Part shown: positions 43,011 through 52,007 of the stretch, piece after piece
Layout of the letters: every line of letters begins with the position of its first letter
Numbering within the stretch: the stretch's first letter is position 1
Origin: Clostridium sp031626875
Lineage (GTDB): Bacteria > Bacillota > Clostridia > Clostridiales > Clostridiaceae
Assembly (NCBI RefSeq): GCF_031626875.1
Contig: NZ_JANDMF010000007.1
Coordinates: 1 to 64,000, forward strand
Length of the DNA stretch: 64,000 nucleotides
Reading direction: 5' to 3'
The notes under the pieces: generated by a model
The model's input: only the letters and a program-made list of their open reading frames with translations
Told to the model about the DNA's origin: nothing
Database searches by the model: none
Position numbers and translations under genes: made by a program

Positions 43011-43361
43011 ATGGATATAGGAAATAGAGATGAAAATATGTATCAAGCATGTATAGATGCTTGTAATAGGTGTGCACAAATATGTAATGAATGCTTTCAA
43101 GCATGCTTAAATGAACCTGATGTTAATGAAAGAAGGAATTGTATTAGTCTTTTAAATGAATGTGCACAAATGTGTCAGATGTCATCTTCAATTATGTCAA
43201 CTAATGGACAATTTTTAAGAGAACATTGTGAGTTATGTGCTAATATTTGCGAAAAGTGTGGAGCAGAATGCGATATGTTTAAAGATGACCATTGTAGAAA
43301 CTGTGCTACAGAATGTTATGCTTGTATGGATGAGTGCAGAAGAATGGGTGCTATGTTATAG
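43011..43361 (+). CDS. Cys-rich four-helix-bundle protein (DUF326, copper-storage-like)
   Basis: A 116-residue protein with about 18 Cys in CxxxC and CxxC helix-facing pairs (ACIDACNRCAQICNECFQAC region, ending with CYACMDECRR). This is the DUF326/Csp layout, in which the Cys pairs line the inside of a four-helix bundle and bind many Cu(I) ions. No signal peptide, so cytosolic (Csp3-like). GGAGG site. No copA or csoR is adjacent. Confidence 0.9.
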   Translation: MDIGNRDENMYQACIDACNRCAQICNECFQACLNEPDVNERRNCISLLNECAQMCQMSSSIMSTNGQFLREHCELCANICEKCGAECDMFKDDHCRNCATECYACMDECRRMGAML

Positions 43362-43450
43362 AAGAACTGTAGAATTTATTTGTTAAAGAGTATTGCTTAG
43401 AAATTTGGTGATACTCTTTATTGTTTTTATAATGTAAATAAAGAAACAAA

Positions 43451-43480
43451 TAAAAAAAGCTATAGTATTAAACTATAGCT
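43451..43480 (-). terminator. Terminator of the zinc-ribbon gene
   Basis: AGCTATAGT (43458-43466) pairs with ACTATAGCT (43472-43480); on the - strand a run of seven T follows (43451-43457). Confidence 0.82.
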
Positions 43481-43495
43481 CATAACAATCAAAAA

Positions 43496-43651
43496 TTATC
43501 TTCTGTTGTTTTGTTGTTTCTTTGCTCTTCTGCAATCTGCACATCTTACAGGTTCATTTGTGAATCCTTTTTCCTTGTAGAATTCTTGTTCTCCTACAGT
43601 AAATACGAATTCGTTTCCGCAATCTTTACATACTAATGTCTTATCGTTCAT
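43496..43651 (-). CDS. Small zinc-ribbon protein (zinc-ribbon domain family), 51 aa
   Basis: A 51-residue reverse-strand gene with AGGAGG ribosome site and a terminator after it. It begins MNDKTLVCKDCGNEFVFTVG, has EQEFYKEKGF and a second pair RCADCRR, then a basic Gln/Asn tail. This is the small zinc-ribbon family common in Firmicutes, sometimes fused to cold-shock domains. Likely nucleic-acid or ribosome associated; function unproven. Confidence 0.88.
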   Translation of the reverse strand: MNDKTLVCKDCGNEFVFTVGEQEFYKEKGFTNEPVRCADCRRAKKQQNNRR

Positions 43652-44321
43652 ATTGAAAATCCTCCTATTTTAAAGATTCTAAATTGATAATAATCTCTAA
43701 ACAAGAGAAACTAATTATCGAAATAAAACTTTATTCTTTATAGCAAATTTCTGCTACTCATCAATACTAACACATGCAATTATATAATGCAAGATATTTT
43801 TGAAATTATTTTTAATAAATTTCTGATTTTTCAAAAACATAAAGAATTACAAACTCTTTATGCTTGTAAATGTCTTCAAAATGTTAAGAAGTTTCAATGT
43901 GGAATTGTATAAAAATTTGATGGGAAATTTTATTTATGATATATGTAATGTAATAAATATTATTTACACTTGGAATAGCCTCCATGGAAGCTTTGGGAAG
44001 TATAACCAGATTAATTGCCATAACAGATGAAATAAAGGAAAGACAGAAAGGCTGCAGCATAAATTCTCTATTAGTAGTTTAGGTGATGTGATAAGACTTA
44101 AAGGACTTATTTCTAAAGAATATATATAAAATACATTTATAGTAAAATTTATATCTTAAATTATCAACAAAAAGATATAGGATTTCTTTATGTAGTAAAG
44201 TATTTAATTATCAATTAAAGCCAGCCTATAAAAATATTTTATGAATGTGCTAATTTTTTCATCTTGCACCGTTATATAGTGTGTAAGAGCTTTTACAAAT
44301 ACAGAAATGAGTGAGGGGACT
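43652..44321. other. Long gap with possible coding remnant
   Basis: 670 bases between the zinc-ribbon gene and the ECF sigma gene. From 43984 a frame reads MEALGSITRLIAITDEIKER and soon stops; from 44073 another frame reads SSLGDVIRLKGLISKEYI to a TAA at 44127. This looks like a frameshifted remnant, but I do not recognise the family. The rest shows no gene; the sigma gene promoter should lie near 44200-44300. Confidence 0.35.
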
Positions 44322-44882
44322 ATGAAAATAAATGATAAAAACTTCATCAAAGCATTGAAAAAAGGAAAAGAGGATGCTTTAGAGTGGACATATGATAGAT
44401 ATATACCTTTAGTTAAAAGCATTGTTCATAAAGTACTGATAAAATTTGAAGATAATGGAGTTATAGAAGAATGTATAAATGATGTGTTTTTAGCAGTATG
44501 GAACAACTCAGATAAGTTTCATGGTGATGAAAATAATTTTAGAAATTGGATATGTTCTATAGCTAAGTTTAAAGCAATTGATTATTATAGGAGTTTAGTA
44601 AATAAGTCAGAAATTATTTTAGATTCAATTGATTTGAAAGAGAAATATACATTAGAAGAAGAAATTTTAATAAATGAAAATAGAAATGACATGATGAAGT
44701 TATTAAACGAACTTGAATTTATAGACAAAGAAATATTTATTATGAAGTATTTTTTAGGGCTAAAGGCTGAGGAAATTGGAAAAAGGCTTAATTTAAGTAA
44801 ATCTTCAGTTGATAGTAGGATTTATAGAAATAAGAAAAAGCTCAAAGATAAGGCTATTAAATTTAAGTTGGAGGTAATTTAA
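44322..44882 (+). CDS. ECF-type RNA polymerase sigma factor
   Basis: A 186-residue sigma-70 family protein: region 2 with DVFLAVWNNSDKF, FRNWICSIAKFKAIDYYR and region 4 with KYFLGLKAEEIGKRLNLSKSSV. An in-frame ATG at 44307 lacks a ribosome site; ATG 44322 has GAGGGG at short spacing. The DUF4179 gene follows after two bases and is its likely membrane anti-sigma or target. Regulon unknown. Confidence 0.9.
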   Translation: MKINDKNFIKALKKGKEDALEWTYDRYIPLVKSIVHKVLIKFEDNGVIEECINDVFLAVWNNSDKFHGDENNFRNWICSIAKFKAIDYYRSLVNKSEIILDSIDLKEKYTLEEEILINENRNDMMKLLNELEFIDKEIFIMKYFLGLKAEEIGKRLNLSKSSVDSRIYRNKKKLKDKAIKFKLEVI

Positions 44883-44884
44883 TT

Positions 44885-46219
44885 ATGAAGGACATATATG
44901 AATTGTTAAGTGAAATAAATATAAATTCTAATGATGTTGAAGAAATAGAAGTAAGTGAATTTGAAAGAGAAAAAGGAAAAAGAAAATTAATGAATTCTTT
45001 AAATACAAAGAAAAGGGGCAAGAAAAAAATAGTTGTAGCAGTAGCATCATTAGTTTTAATTAGTCTTGTATCTATGACTATAGTAACTCCAACTTGGGCT
45101 GAAAGCATACCAATAATAGGAGAACTAGTACAAAAGAGATTAGTTGATGTAAATAAACAATATGAAGACTATATGAATACAGTAGGACAAACTAAATCAC
45201 AAGAGGGGATAGATGTAACTTTTGAAAATGCAGTTGCAGATAATAATATGTTCACTTTTAGCTTTATAGTGAAAAATAATAATACAGAAACAAAAAATGC
45301 AGAAATACCATTTATTCCAATTTCATTAAGGATTAATGGGAAAAATATAAATACTAGTGGTAGTTATGAGCGTAAAGCTGTAGATGATAATACAGCCCAA
45401 TATTTATGGACAATTCCATGGAATTATACTGAGCTTCCTAGATATTTAAATGTAGATATGGAAATTCCAGAACTATATGGCAAAGAAGGGGAGTGGGGAG
45501 TTAAATTTTCAATAGATACTAGAGATCTTAAAAAGAATACTTATATTAAGGAATTAGAAAATAAATTTACAACGAACGATACTAATTTCTATTTAGATGA
45601 AATAACGATATCACCATTAACAACTAATATTAAGTACTATGCAGAAAGTCATGACTATAATGATTCATGTATGAATTTTTTAATTATAGATCAAGATGGA
45701 AATGAATGCAAATTTTCTGGAGGAACTAGTATAAATAAAGATTGTAAAGGTGGAGAAGAAGGTAAAATAAAATCAAGTATGAATTATATTAATACTGAAA
45801 ATATATCTTCATTAAAGTTAATTCCAATTTGTAGTGATAAGAATTATACAAAGAAGCAAATAGATAGTAAAAGAATTGACTTGGATAATTTTTCTCCATT
45901 CAAAATTAAACTAACTGATAGTGTATCAATCGATGTTGAAAATTTCAGAATAGATGAAGAAAATTTAATAGTTAAATATAATTTTGAATATGCAGGGAAG
46001 AAAATATGTATAGGTTCTCCAGAAGATTTTGGAATTAAGGCAGATGGAGTAATGTTAAAAGAAAATGATGATATGGATTTGTTTAGAAAATATGATTCTG
46101 AAGATTCTCGAGTTAGTATTTATAAAATTGGTAAAGTTAAGGATATTGAAATGGAGTTCTATGATAAGATGGCTGAAAGATTACATGAAAATGAAGCAAT
46201 AACAGTTACTAAAAAATAA
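44885..46219 (+). CDS. DUF4179 membrane protein, putative anti-sigma partner
   Basis: A 444-residue protein with a 50-residue cytoplasmic front, one membrane segment (IVVAVASLVLISLVSMTIV) and a large outer part in the DUF4179/DUF5643 arrangement (TPTWAESIPIIGELVQKRL and two beta domains). In the usual sigma-DUF4179 pair the short cytoplasmic part can hold the sigma factor. No zinc-binding anti-sigma motif is visible. GGAGGTAATTTA site overlapping the sigma stop. Confidence 0.85.
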   Translation: MKDIYELLSEININSNDVEEIEVSEFEREKGKRKLMNSLNTKKRGKKKIVVAVASLVLISLVSMTIVTPTWAESIPIIGELVQKRLVDVNKQYEDYMNTVGQTKSQEGIDVTFENAVADNNMFTFSFIVKNNNTETKNAEIPFIPISLRINGKNINTSGSYERKAVDDNTAQYLWTIPWNYTELPRYLNVDMEIPELYGKEGEWGVKFSIDTRDLKKNTYIKELENKFTTNDTNFYLDEITISPLTTNIKYYAESHDYNDSCMNFLIIDQDGNECKFSGGTSINKDCKGGEEGKIKSSMNYINTENISSLKLIPICSDKNYTKKQIDSKRIDLDNFSPFKIKLTDSVSIDVENFRIDEENLIVKYNFEYAGKKICIGSPEDFGIKADGVMLKENDDMDLFRKYDSEDSRVSIYKIGKVKDIEMEFYDKMAERLHENEAITVTKK

Positions 46220-46325
46220 TTTTAAAGAAATTAGGAATAATAAATGGTGAACTACTCTAAAAGATACACTTGTTATGAAATTTATTGTTTGAAACAGTAT
46301 AGTTATGCTGAAAGGAGACATTATT

Positions 46326-48170
46326 TTGCTAAAGAAGAAAAATATTAATGAAAGAAAGTCTCAAAGTGAAGAAGCAAATATTTTATTAAGAATAATAACT
46401 TTCATAGCAGGAGTTTTCACCATTGTAATAGTTGCTTTACTAGAAAAAAGTTATTCAAGTTTTAATTTATATATGATTATATCAGGTCTATTATTTACAG
46501 TTATATATTTATTTATATTTGTATTAACATTTACAAGTGACTATGTAAAAAGAAAAGCTACAAACATTTTATACACCATATATTATTTATCTAGCATTTC
46601 TATGTTATGTTCTTTATATATGAATAAGGGTAATGAAAATTTTATAAAAATACTTTTGTTAGTTACATTTGCTGTAATACTAGGACTTAGGCAAATGGTT
46701 CATTTAGTGATATATATTATAGTTATGTCTATTTCAATTATTGGCATTTTTCTTTCTTTTAAGAACAATACTCAAGATAATTTAATAAACTTAACCATTT
46801 TTGCAATGTTCTTTATACTTTCTTATGTAAATTTTAAATCAAAACTTATTACAGAAGAAGCACTTTTAGATGCAGAAGAGAATGTAAAGCAAATGGCATA
46901 TTTTGATGCGGTCACAGGACTTCCAAACCGTTATAAGTTAAATATTTATGTTGAAGAATTGTTAAAAAAAATCGCTGGAAGAGATGTAAGTTTTGCAATA
47001 TTATTTATTGATTTAGATAATTTCAAGAATATAAATGATTCTTTAGGTCATAATTTTGGTGATAAGACACTTGATGAAGTGGCTAAAATTCTTGTAAACT
47101 GTGTGAGAAAGGATGATATTGTTTCAAGATATGGTGGAGATGAATTCATAATCATAGTAAATAATATAAGTAAAAAAGAAAGTGTTTTAATCGCTAATAG
47201 AATTATTAATGAATTCAAGAAACCGTTATTAATCGATGGTAATGAAATATATACTTCAACCAGTATAGGTATAAGCCTATATCCTTCAGATGGTGTTACA
47301 GTAGATTCTCTAATAAAGAATGCAGATGCTGCAATGTATGAAGCTAAAAGCAATGGCAAGAACAATTTTTGTTTCTTTAATAAAGATTTTAATGAAATAA
47401 TAACAAGAAGAGTAGAATTGGAGAATGGATTGAGAAGAGCTCTTGAAAGGGAAGAATTTTATTTACACTATCAGCCACAAGTATATCTTGAAACAGGAGA
47501 ACTATGGGGAATAGAAGCGTTGATAAGATGGAATCATCCAACTCTTGGAATAATTTCTCCTTTAGAATTTATTCCTATAGCTGAAGAAATGTCACTTATT
47601 ACATCTATTGGAGAATGGGTTATAGGAAAAGCTTGCAAACAAAATAAACTTTGGCAAGATGAGGGGTTAGATATTGTTCCAATTGGAATTAATGTATCTG
47701 CACTCCAATTAAAAGATTCAAATTTTGTTGAAGTTGTAAAGATGTATCTTAATAAAACTAAACTTGATTCTAAATATATTGTAATTGAGTTAACAGAAAG
47801 TATTATGCAGGATATGAATAAAATTTCAGAAGTGGTAAATAATTTGAAATCTTTAGGAGTAAAGGTGGCTATAGATGATTTTGGAACAGGTTATTCTTCA
47901 TTAAGTCTTTTAAAAAATTTGAATATAGATATTTTAAAAATTGATCCATATTTTATAAAAGATATAGACAGTAACTTAAATACAGTAGCAATAATAAATT
48001 TTATTTGTGAAATGGGAAATAAATTGAAGTTTAATACTTTAATAGAGGGAATAGAAAGTTTAGAGCAATCTAATATATTAAATAAAAATGGTTGCAGATT
48101 GGGGCAAGGGTATCTTTTTAGTAAACCTCTAGATGCGGCTGAAGTAAAAAAACATTTAAAAAATAAATAA
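46326..48170 (+). CDS. GGDEF-EAL membrane protein (c-di-GMP synthesis/turnover)
   Basis: A 614-residue protein: six membrane segments (residues about 25-180, no recognised sensor), GGDEF domain with intact GGDEF at 270-274, and EAL domain with EAL at 397-399, NVSALQL, DDFGTGYSS and EGIES. Both active sites look complete, so the balance of synthesis and hydrolysis cannot be told. TTG 46326 has the AAAGGAG site; the upstream in-frame ATG 46305 lies before that site. No c-di-GMP riboswitch was seen upstream. Confidence 0.88.
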   Translation: MLKKKNINERKSQSEEANILLRIITFIAGVFTIVIVALLEKSYSSFNLYMIISGLLFTVIYLFIFVLTFTSDYVKRKATNILYTIYYLSSISMLCSLYMNKGNENFIKILLLVTFAVILGLRQMVHLVIYIIVMSISIIGIFLSFKNNTQDNLINLTIFAMFFILSYVNFKSKLITEEALLDAEENVKQMAYFDAVTGLPNRYKLNIYVEELLKKIAGRDVSFAILFIDLDNFKNINDSLGHNFGDKTLDEVAKILVNCVRKDDIVSRYGGDEFIIIVNNISKKESVLIANRIINEFKKPLLIDGNEIYTSTSIGISLYPSDGVTVDSLIKNADAAMYEAKSNGKNNFCFFNKDFNEIITRRVELENGLRRALEREEFYLHYQPQVYLETGELWGIEALIRWNHPTLGIISPLEFIPIAEEMSLITSIGEWVIGKACKQNKLWQDEGLDIVPIGINVSALQLKDSNFVEVVKMYLNKTKLDSKYIVIELTESIMQDMNKISEVVNNLKSLGVKVAIDDFGTGYSSLSLLKNLNIDILKIDPYFIKDIDSNLNTVAIINFICEMGNKLKFNTLIEGIESLEQSNILNKNGCRLGQGYLFSKPLDAAEVKKHLKNK

Positions 48171-48178
48171 AAAATGTA

Positions 48179-48224
48179 AAACTTAGATAAACTAATGTAT
48201 ATAGTTATTTTTCTAAGTTTTTTT
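48179..48224 (+). terminator. Terminator of the GGDEF-EAL gene
   Basis: AAACTTAGA (48179-48187) pairs with TCTAAGTTT (48212-48220), followed by T. Confidence 0.72.
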
Positions 48225-48327
48225 GTTTTTATATTTACAAAGCTGAAGTTTTCTAATGTTTTAGAACTGGATGTTTCTAGTGTTTAAATAAAGTAAATGG
48301 AATTATTTATGTGAAAAATGATTGGTT

Positions 48328-48390
48328 TTGAATGAAGTTGAATGTTTTTGAATAAAAATCGTTGACAGGTGATTTTTTTTGAAGTATATT
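48328..48390 (+). promoter_or_regulatory. fru operon promoter with three helically phased TTGAAT repeats
   Basis: TTGAAT occurs at 48328, 48338 and 48348, exactly 10 bases apart. The promoter follows: TTGACA (48362-48367), 17 bases, TATATT (48385-48390). The repeats lie just upstream of -35, one per helical turn, the sort of site a DeoR-type FruR oligomer could bind. The regulator assignment is inferred. Confidence 0.75.
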
Positions 48391-48411
48391 AGAGACAAGG
48401 AAGTGATGTAA

Positions 48412-49164
48412 ATGTTAACAGAAGAAAGACATAGATTAATATTAAGTAAATTAGAGAATGAATCAGTAGTATATGTTAATGATTTAGTTAACTATTTAAA
48501 ATCATCCGAATCTACTATAAGAAGAGACTTAAATACACTTCATAATCAAGGTAAATTAAAAAAGGTTCATGGAGGTGCTACATCTTTAAATCAGGAATCT
48601 ATAAATACAAAAGAAGAGATAGTTGAGTTAAGACAAAATTTAAATTTAGATGAAAAGCTAAAGATAGCAAAAGAAGCAGCAAAGCTCATTAAACCAAATG
48701 ACATGGTATATCTTGATGCAGGAACAACCACTGAATTAATGATAGGATTTATTGAAGAAAAGAATGCAGTTTTTGTTACTAATGGAATAGTACATGCTAA
48801 GAAATTAATTCAAAATCATTGTAAAACCTTCATCCTAGGTGGGGAGCTAAAGTTAACAACTGAAGCTATAGTAGGTGTAGAGGCAATAAATAGTCTAAGA
48901 AAATATAATTTCACCAAAGCTTTTCTTGGAACAAATGGAATAGATATAGAAAGAGGGTATACAACCCCTGATATAAGTGAAGCCATGGTTAAGGAAGAGG
49001 CAATGTATAGAAGTAAGAAATCTTATATTTTATGTGATAAATCAAAATTTAAACTAATAAGTTCTATAACTTTTGGGGAAATTAATAAAGCAATAATAAT
49101 TACAACAAAATTGAAAGATAAATCATACAAAGAATTAACAAAAATAATGGAGGTGGAGGATTAG
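48412..49164 (+). CDS. fruR: DeoR family regulator of the fructose operon (FruR-like)
   Basis: A 250-residue DeoR-type protein: HTH (VNDLVNYLKSSESTIRRDL with NTLHNQGKLKKVHGGA) and a C-terminal sugar-phosphate-sensing domain (DAGTTTELMIG, LGTNGIDIERGYTTPD). It heads the fruK-fruA operon and likely represses it, with fructose 1-phosphate as inducer, as for other FruR proteins. GGAAGTGATG site. Its stop overlaps the fruK start by one base. Confidence 0.9.
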   Translation: MLTEERHRLILSKLENESVVYVNDLVNYLKSSESTIRRDLNTLHNQGKLKKVHGGATSLNQESINTKEEIVELRQNLNLDEKLKIAKEAAKLIKPNDMVYLDAGTTTELMIGFIEEKNAVFVTNGIVHAKKLIQNHCKTFILGGELKLTTEAIVGVEAINSLRKYNFTKAFLGTNGIDIERGYTTPDISEAMVKEEAMYRSKKSYILCDKSKFKLISSITFGEINKAIIITTKLKDKSYKELTKIMEVED

Positions 49165-50069
49165 TGATTTATACGATTACTTTTAATCCTGCCTTAGACT
49201 ATATAGTCAAGGTGAATGATTTTGAATTAGGGGCAGTAAACAGGACTTATTCAGAAGATATATATGCAGGTGGTAAAGGTATAAATGTATCTATAGTTTT
49301 AAAAAATCTAGGAATAGAAAATAAGGCACTTGGATACATAGCAGGATTTACTGGTAAAGAAATTGAAAGAAAAGTTAAAGAATTTGGATGTACTACTGAC
49401 TTCATAGAACTGAAAGAAGGAATGTCTAGAATTAATGTAAAGATTAAGGCAGATCATGAAACTGAAATCAATGGTAATGGACCAGCAATTAATAAGGATG
49501 AACTAGAAAAACTTTTCACTAAATTGGAAACCTTATCACAAGATGATATTCTTGTTTTAGCTGGAAGTATACCAAACACATTACCAGAAGATATATATGA
49601 AACTATAATGAAGAAATTACAAAACAAAGGAATCAAATTTATAGTAGACACAACTGGTGATTTATTAATGAATGTATTAAAGTATAAACCATTTTTAATT
49701 AAACCAAATCACCATGAATTAGCGGAATTATTTAATGTAGAACTAAAAAGTAAAGAAGACATAGTTCAATATGCTAAAAAGTTAGTTGAGCTTGGAGCAC
49801 AAAATGTTTTAATATCAATGGCTGGAGATGGAGCAATACTTATAAATTCAAATTTAGATGTATTTATGAGTGAAGTACCAAAAGGAATTCTAAAAAACTC
49901 CGTAGGTGCTGGAGATTCTATGGTTGCTGGGTTTATTGCAGGTTACTTAAAAAATAGAGAGTTAGTTGAAGCTTTCAAAATGGGGGTTGCAACAGGAAGT
50001 GCTAGTGCTTTCTCTGAAGGGCTAGCTACAGAAGACAAAGTTTATGAATTACTTGAACAGATAAAATAA
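49164..50069 (+). CDS. fruK: 1-phosphofructokinase
   Basis: Phosphorylates fructose 1-phosphate to fructose 1,6-bisphosphate with ATP. PfkB family: GGKGINVSIVLKNLG near residues 36-50 and the anion-hole/catalytic GAGDSMVAGF with Asp251. 301 aa is normal. GTG start 49164 with GGAGGTGGAGG; translationally coupled to fruR and followed by the fructose PTS gene. Confidence 0.93.
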   Translation: MIYTITFNPALDYIVKVNDFELGAVNRTYSEDIYAGGKGINVSIVLKNLGIENKALGYIAGFTGKEIERKVKEFGCTTDFIELKEGMSRINVKIKADHETEINGNGPAINKDELEKLFTKLETLSQDDILVLAGSIPNTLPEDIYETIMKKLQNKGIKFIVDTTGDLLMNVLKYKPFLIKPNHHELAELFNVELKSKEDIVQYAKKLVELGAQNVLISMAGDGAILINSNLDVFMSEVPKGILKNSVGAGDSMVAGFIAGYLKNRELVEAFKMGVATGSASAFSEGLATEDKVYELLEQIK

Positions 50070-50088
50070 TTTTTAGGAGGCAAGTTTT

Positions 50089-51960
50089 ATGAAAATAACA
50101 GATTTATTAAAATCAAATGGAATTGAATTAAATCCTAATGTAAAAACTAAGAGTGAAGCCATTAATAAACTTGTAGATTTAATGGATTCTACAGGAAGGT
50201 TAGCAGATAAGGGAGCGTATAAAGAAGCGGTACTTGAGAGAGAAGCTTTAAGCACAACTGGTATTGGAGAAGGAATAGCTATTCCTCATGCGAAGACTAA
50301 AGCTGTTAAAGAAGCAGGTCTTGCGGCAATAGTCCTTAAAGATGGAATTGACTATGATTCACTAGATGGTGAACCTGCAAAGTTATTTTTCTTAATTGCA
50401 GCACCAGAAGGGAAAAATGATTTACACTTAGAAGTATTAGCTAGACTTTCTACTATACTTATGGACACCAATTTCAAAAATAAACTAATTAATGCAAAGT
50501 CTAAAGAAGAATTTTTGAGTCTTATTGATGAAAAAGAGGGTGAAAAAATGAGAGAAGAAAGGAACAAAGGACAAAAAGCAGGATACAGAATTTTAGCTGT
50601 AACAGCATGCCCAACAGGTATAGCACATACTTTTATGGCCGCTGAAAGTCTTGAGAATAAGGCTAAAGATATGGGCGTAACCATAAAGGTTGAAACAAAT
50701 GGTTCTGGTGGAGCTAAAAACGTTCTAACTAGAGAAGAAATTGCAAATTGTGATTGTATCATAGTTGCAGCAGACAAAAAAGTTGAAATGGCAAGATTTG
50801 ATGGCAAGAAAGTAATCCAAACAAAGGTAGCTAATGGAATTCATAAAGCAGATGAGTTGATCAATAGAGCTATTAATGGAGATGCACCTGTATATCATCA
50901 TGATGGTGCAGGATTAGATGAATCTTCTGATGAAAAAGAAGGAATAGGAAGACAAATTTATAAGCACTTAATGAATGGTGTATCTCACATGTTACCATTT
51001 GTTATAGGTGGAGGTATACTTATAGCGTTATCATTCTTATTAGATGATTATAGTATAGATCCTTCAAAATTTGGATCTAATACACCAATGGCAGCTTTCT
51101 TCATGAAAGTTGGAGGTGGAGCATTTGGATTTATGTTACCAATACTTGCTGGTTACATAGCAATGAGTATAGGTGATAGGCCAGCCTTAGCAGTTGGATT
51201 TGTTGGTGGATCATTAGCAAGTGCTGGTGGATCAGGTTTCTTAGGTGCATTACTTGCTGGTTTCATAGCAGGTTACTTAGTAGTTGGATTAAAGAAAATA
51301 TTTAGTGGTTTACCACAATCATTAGAAGGTATTAAACCAGTATTACTATATCCTTTCTTTGGTATATTACTAATTGGCGTTATTATTGTATACGTTGTAA
51401 ATCCACCTGTTTCAGGTTTAAATAGTGCAATTAACGGTTTCTTAACAGGAATGGGTTCTAGTAGTAAAATATTGCTTGGTGTATTACTTGGAGGAATGAT
51501 GGCAATTGATATGGGTGGTCCTTTCAATAAGGCAGCATATGTATTTGGTACAGCTTCACTTGCAAGCGGACAATTTGAGATTATGGCAGCTGTTATGGCT
51601 GGAGGTATGGTACCACCACTTGCAATAGCATTAGCTACAACATTCTTCAAAAGCAAATTTACAAAGAGAGAAAGACAATCAGGACTTACAAACTATATAA
51701 TGGGATTATCATTTATAACTGAAGGTGCAATTCCTTTTGCAGCAGCAGACCCAATAAGAGTTATACCATCTTGTATAGTAGGTTCAGCAATTGCTGGAGG
51801 ATTGTCAATGGCATTTGGATGTGCTTTAAGAGCACCACATGGTGGAATCTTCGTTCTTCCAGTTGTAGGTAATCCTGCAATGTATGCAGTAGCAATTTTA
51901 GCAGGTTCAGTAGCAGGTATGGCAATGCTTGCTATACTTAAGAAAAAAGTAGTAGAATAG
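50089..51960 (+). CDS. fruA: PTS fructose transporter, EIIABC
   Basis: Imports fructose with phosphorylation to fructose 1-phosphate. Domain order IIA (1-145, phospho-His67 in AIPHAK), IIB (165-260, Cys174 in ACPTGIAHT) and IIC (285-620; eight to ten membrane segments, MGGPFNKAAY and GAIPFAAADP). 623 aa is standard. GGAGG site. Last gene of the fru operon; the terminator follows. Confidence 0.95.
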   Translation: MKITDLLKSNGIELNPNVKTKSEAINKLVDLMDSTGRLADKGAYKEAVLEREALSTTGIGEGIAIPHAKTKAVKEAGLAAIVLKDGIDYDSLDGEPAKLFFLIAAPEGKNDLHLEVLARLSTILMDTNFKNKLINAKSKEEFLSLIDEKEGEKMREERNKGQKAGYRILAVTACPTGIAHTFMAAESLENKAKDMGVTIKVETNGSGGAKNVLTREEIANCDCIIVAADKKVEMARFDGKKVIQTKVANGIHKADELINRAINGDAPVYHHDGAGLDESSDEKEGIGRQIYKHLMNGVSHMLPFVIGGGILIALSFLLDDYSIDPSKFGSNTPMAAFFMKVGGGAFGFMLPILAGYIAMSIGDRPALAVGFVGGSLASAGGSGFLGALLAGFIAGYLVVGLKKIFSGLPQSLEGIKPVLLYPFFGILLIGVIIVYVVNPPVSGLNSAINGFLTGMGSSSKILLGVLLGGMMAIDMGGPFNKAAYVFGTASLASGQFEIMAAVMAGGMVPPLAIALATTFFKSKFTKRERQSGLTNYIMGLSFITEGAIPFAAADPIRVIPSCIVGSAIAGGLSMAFGCALRAPHGGIFVLPVVGNPAMYAVAILAGSVAGMAMLAILKKKVVE

Positions 51961-51966
51961 AAATTA

Positions 51967-52003
51967 AAAAAATGAGCTGTCTTAGTTGGCAGCTCATTTT
52001 TTT
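51967..52003 (+). terminator. Terminator of the fru operon
   Basis: AAAAATGAGCTG (51968-51979) pairs with CAGCTCATTTTT (51990-52001); T-run at the end. Also lies at the end of the convergent binding-protein gene. Confidence 0.85.
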
Positions 52004-52007
52004 AGAG

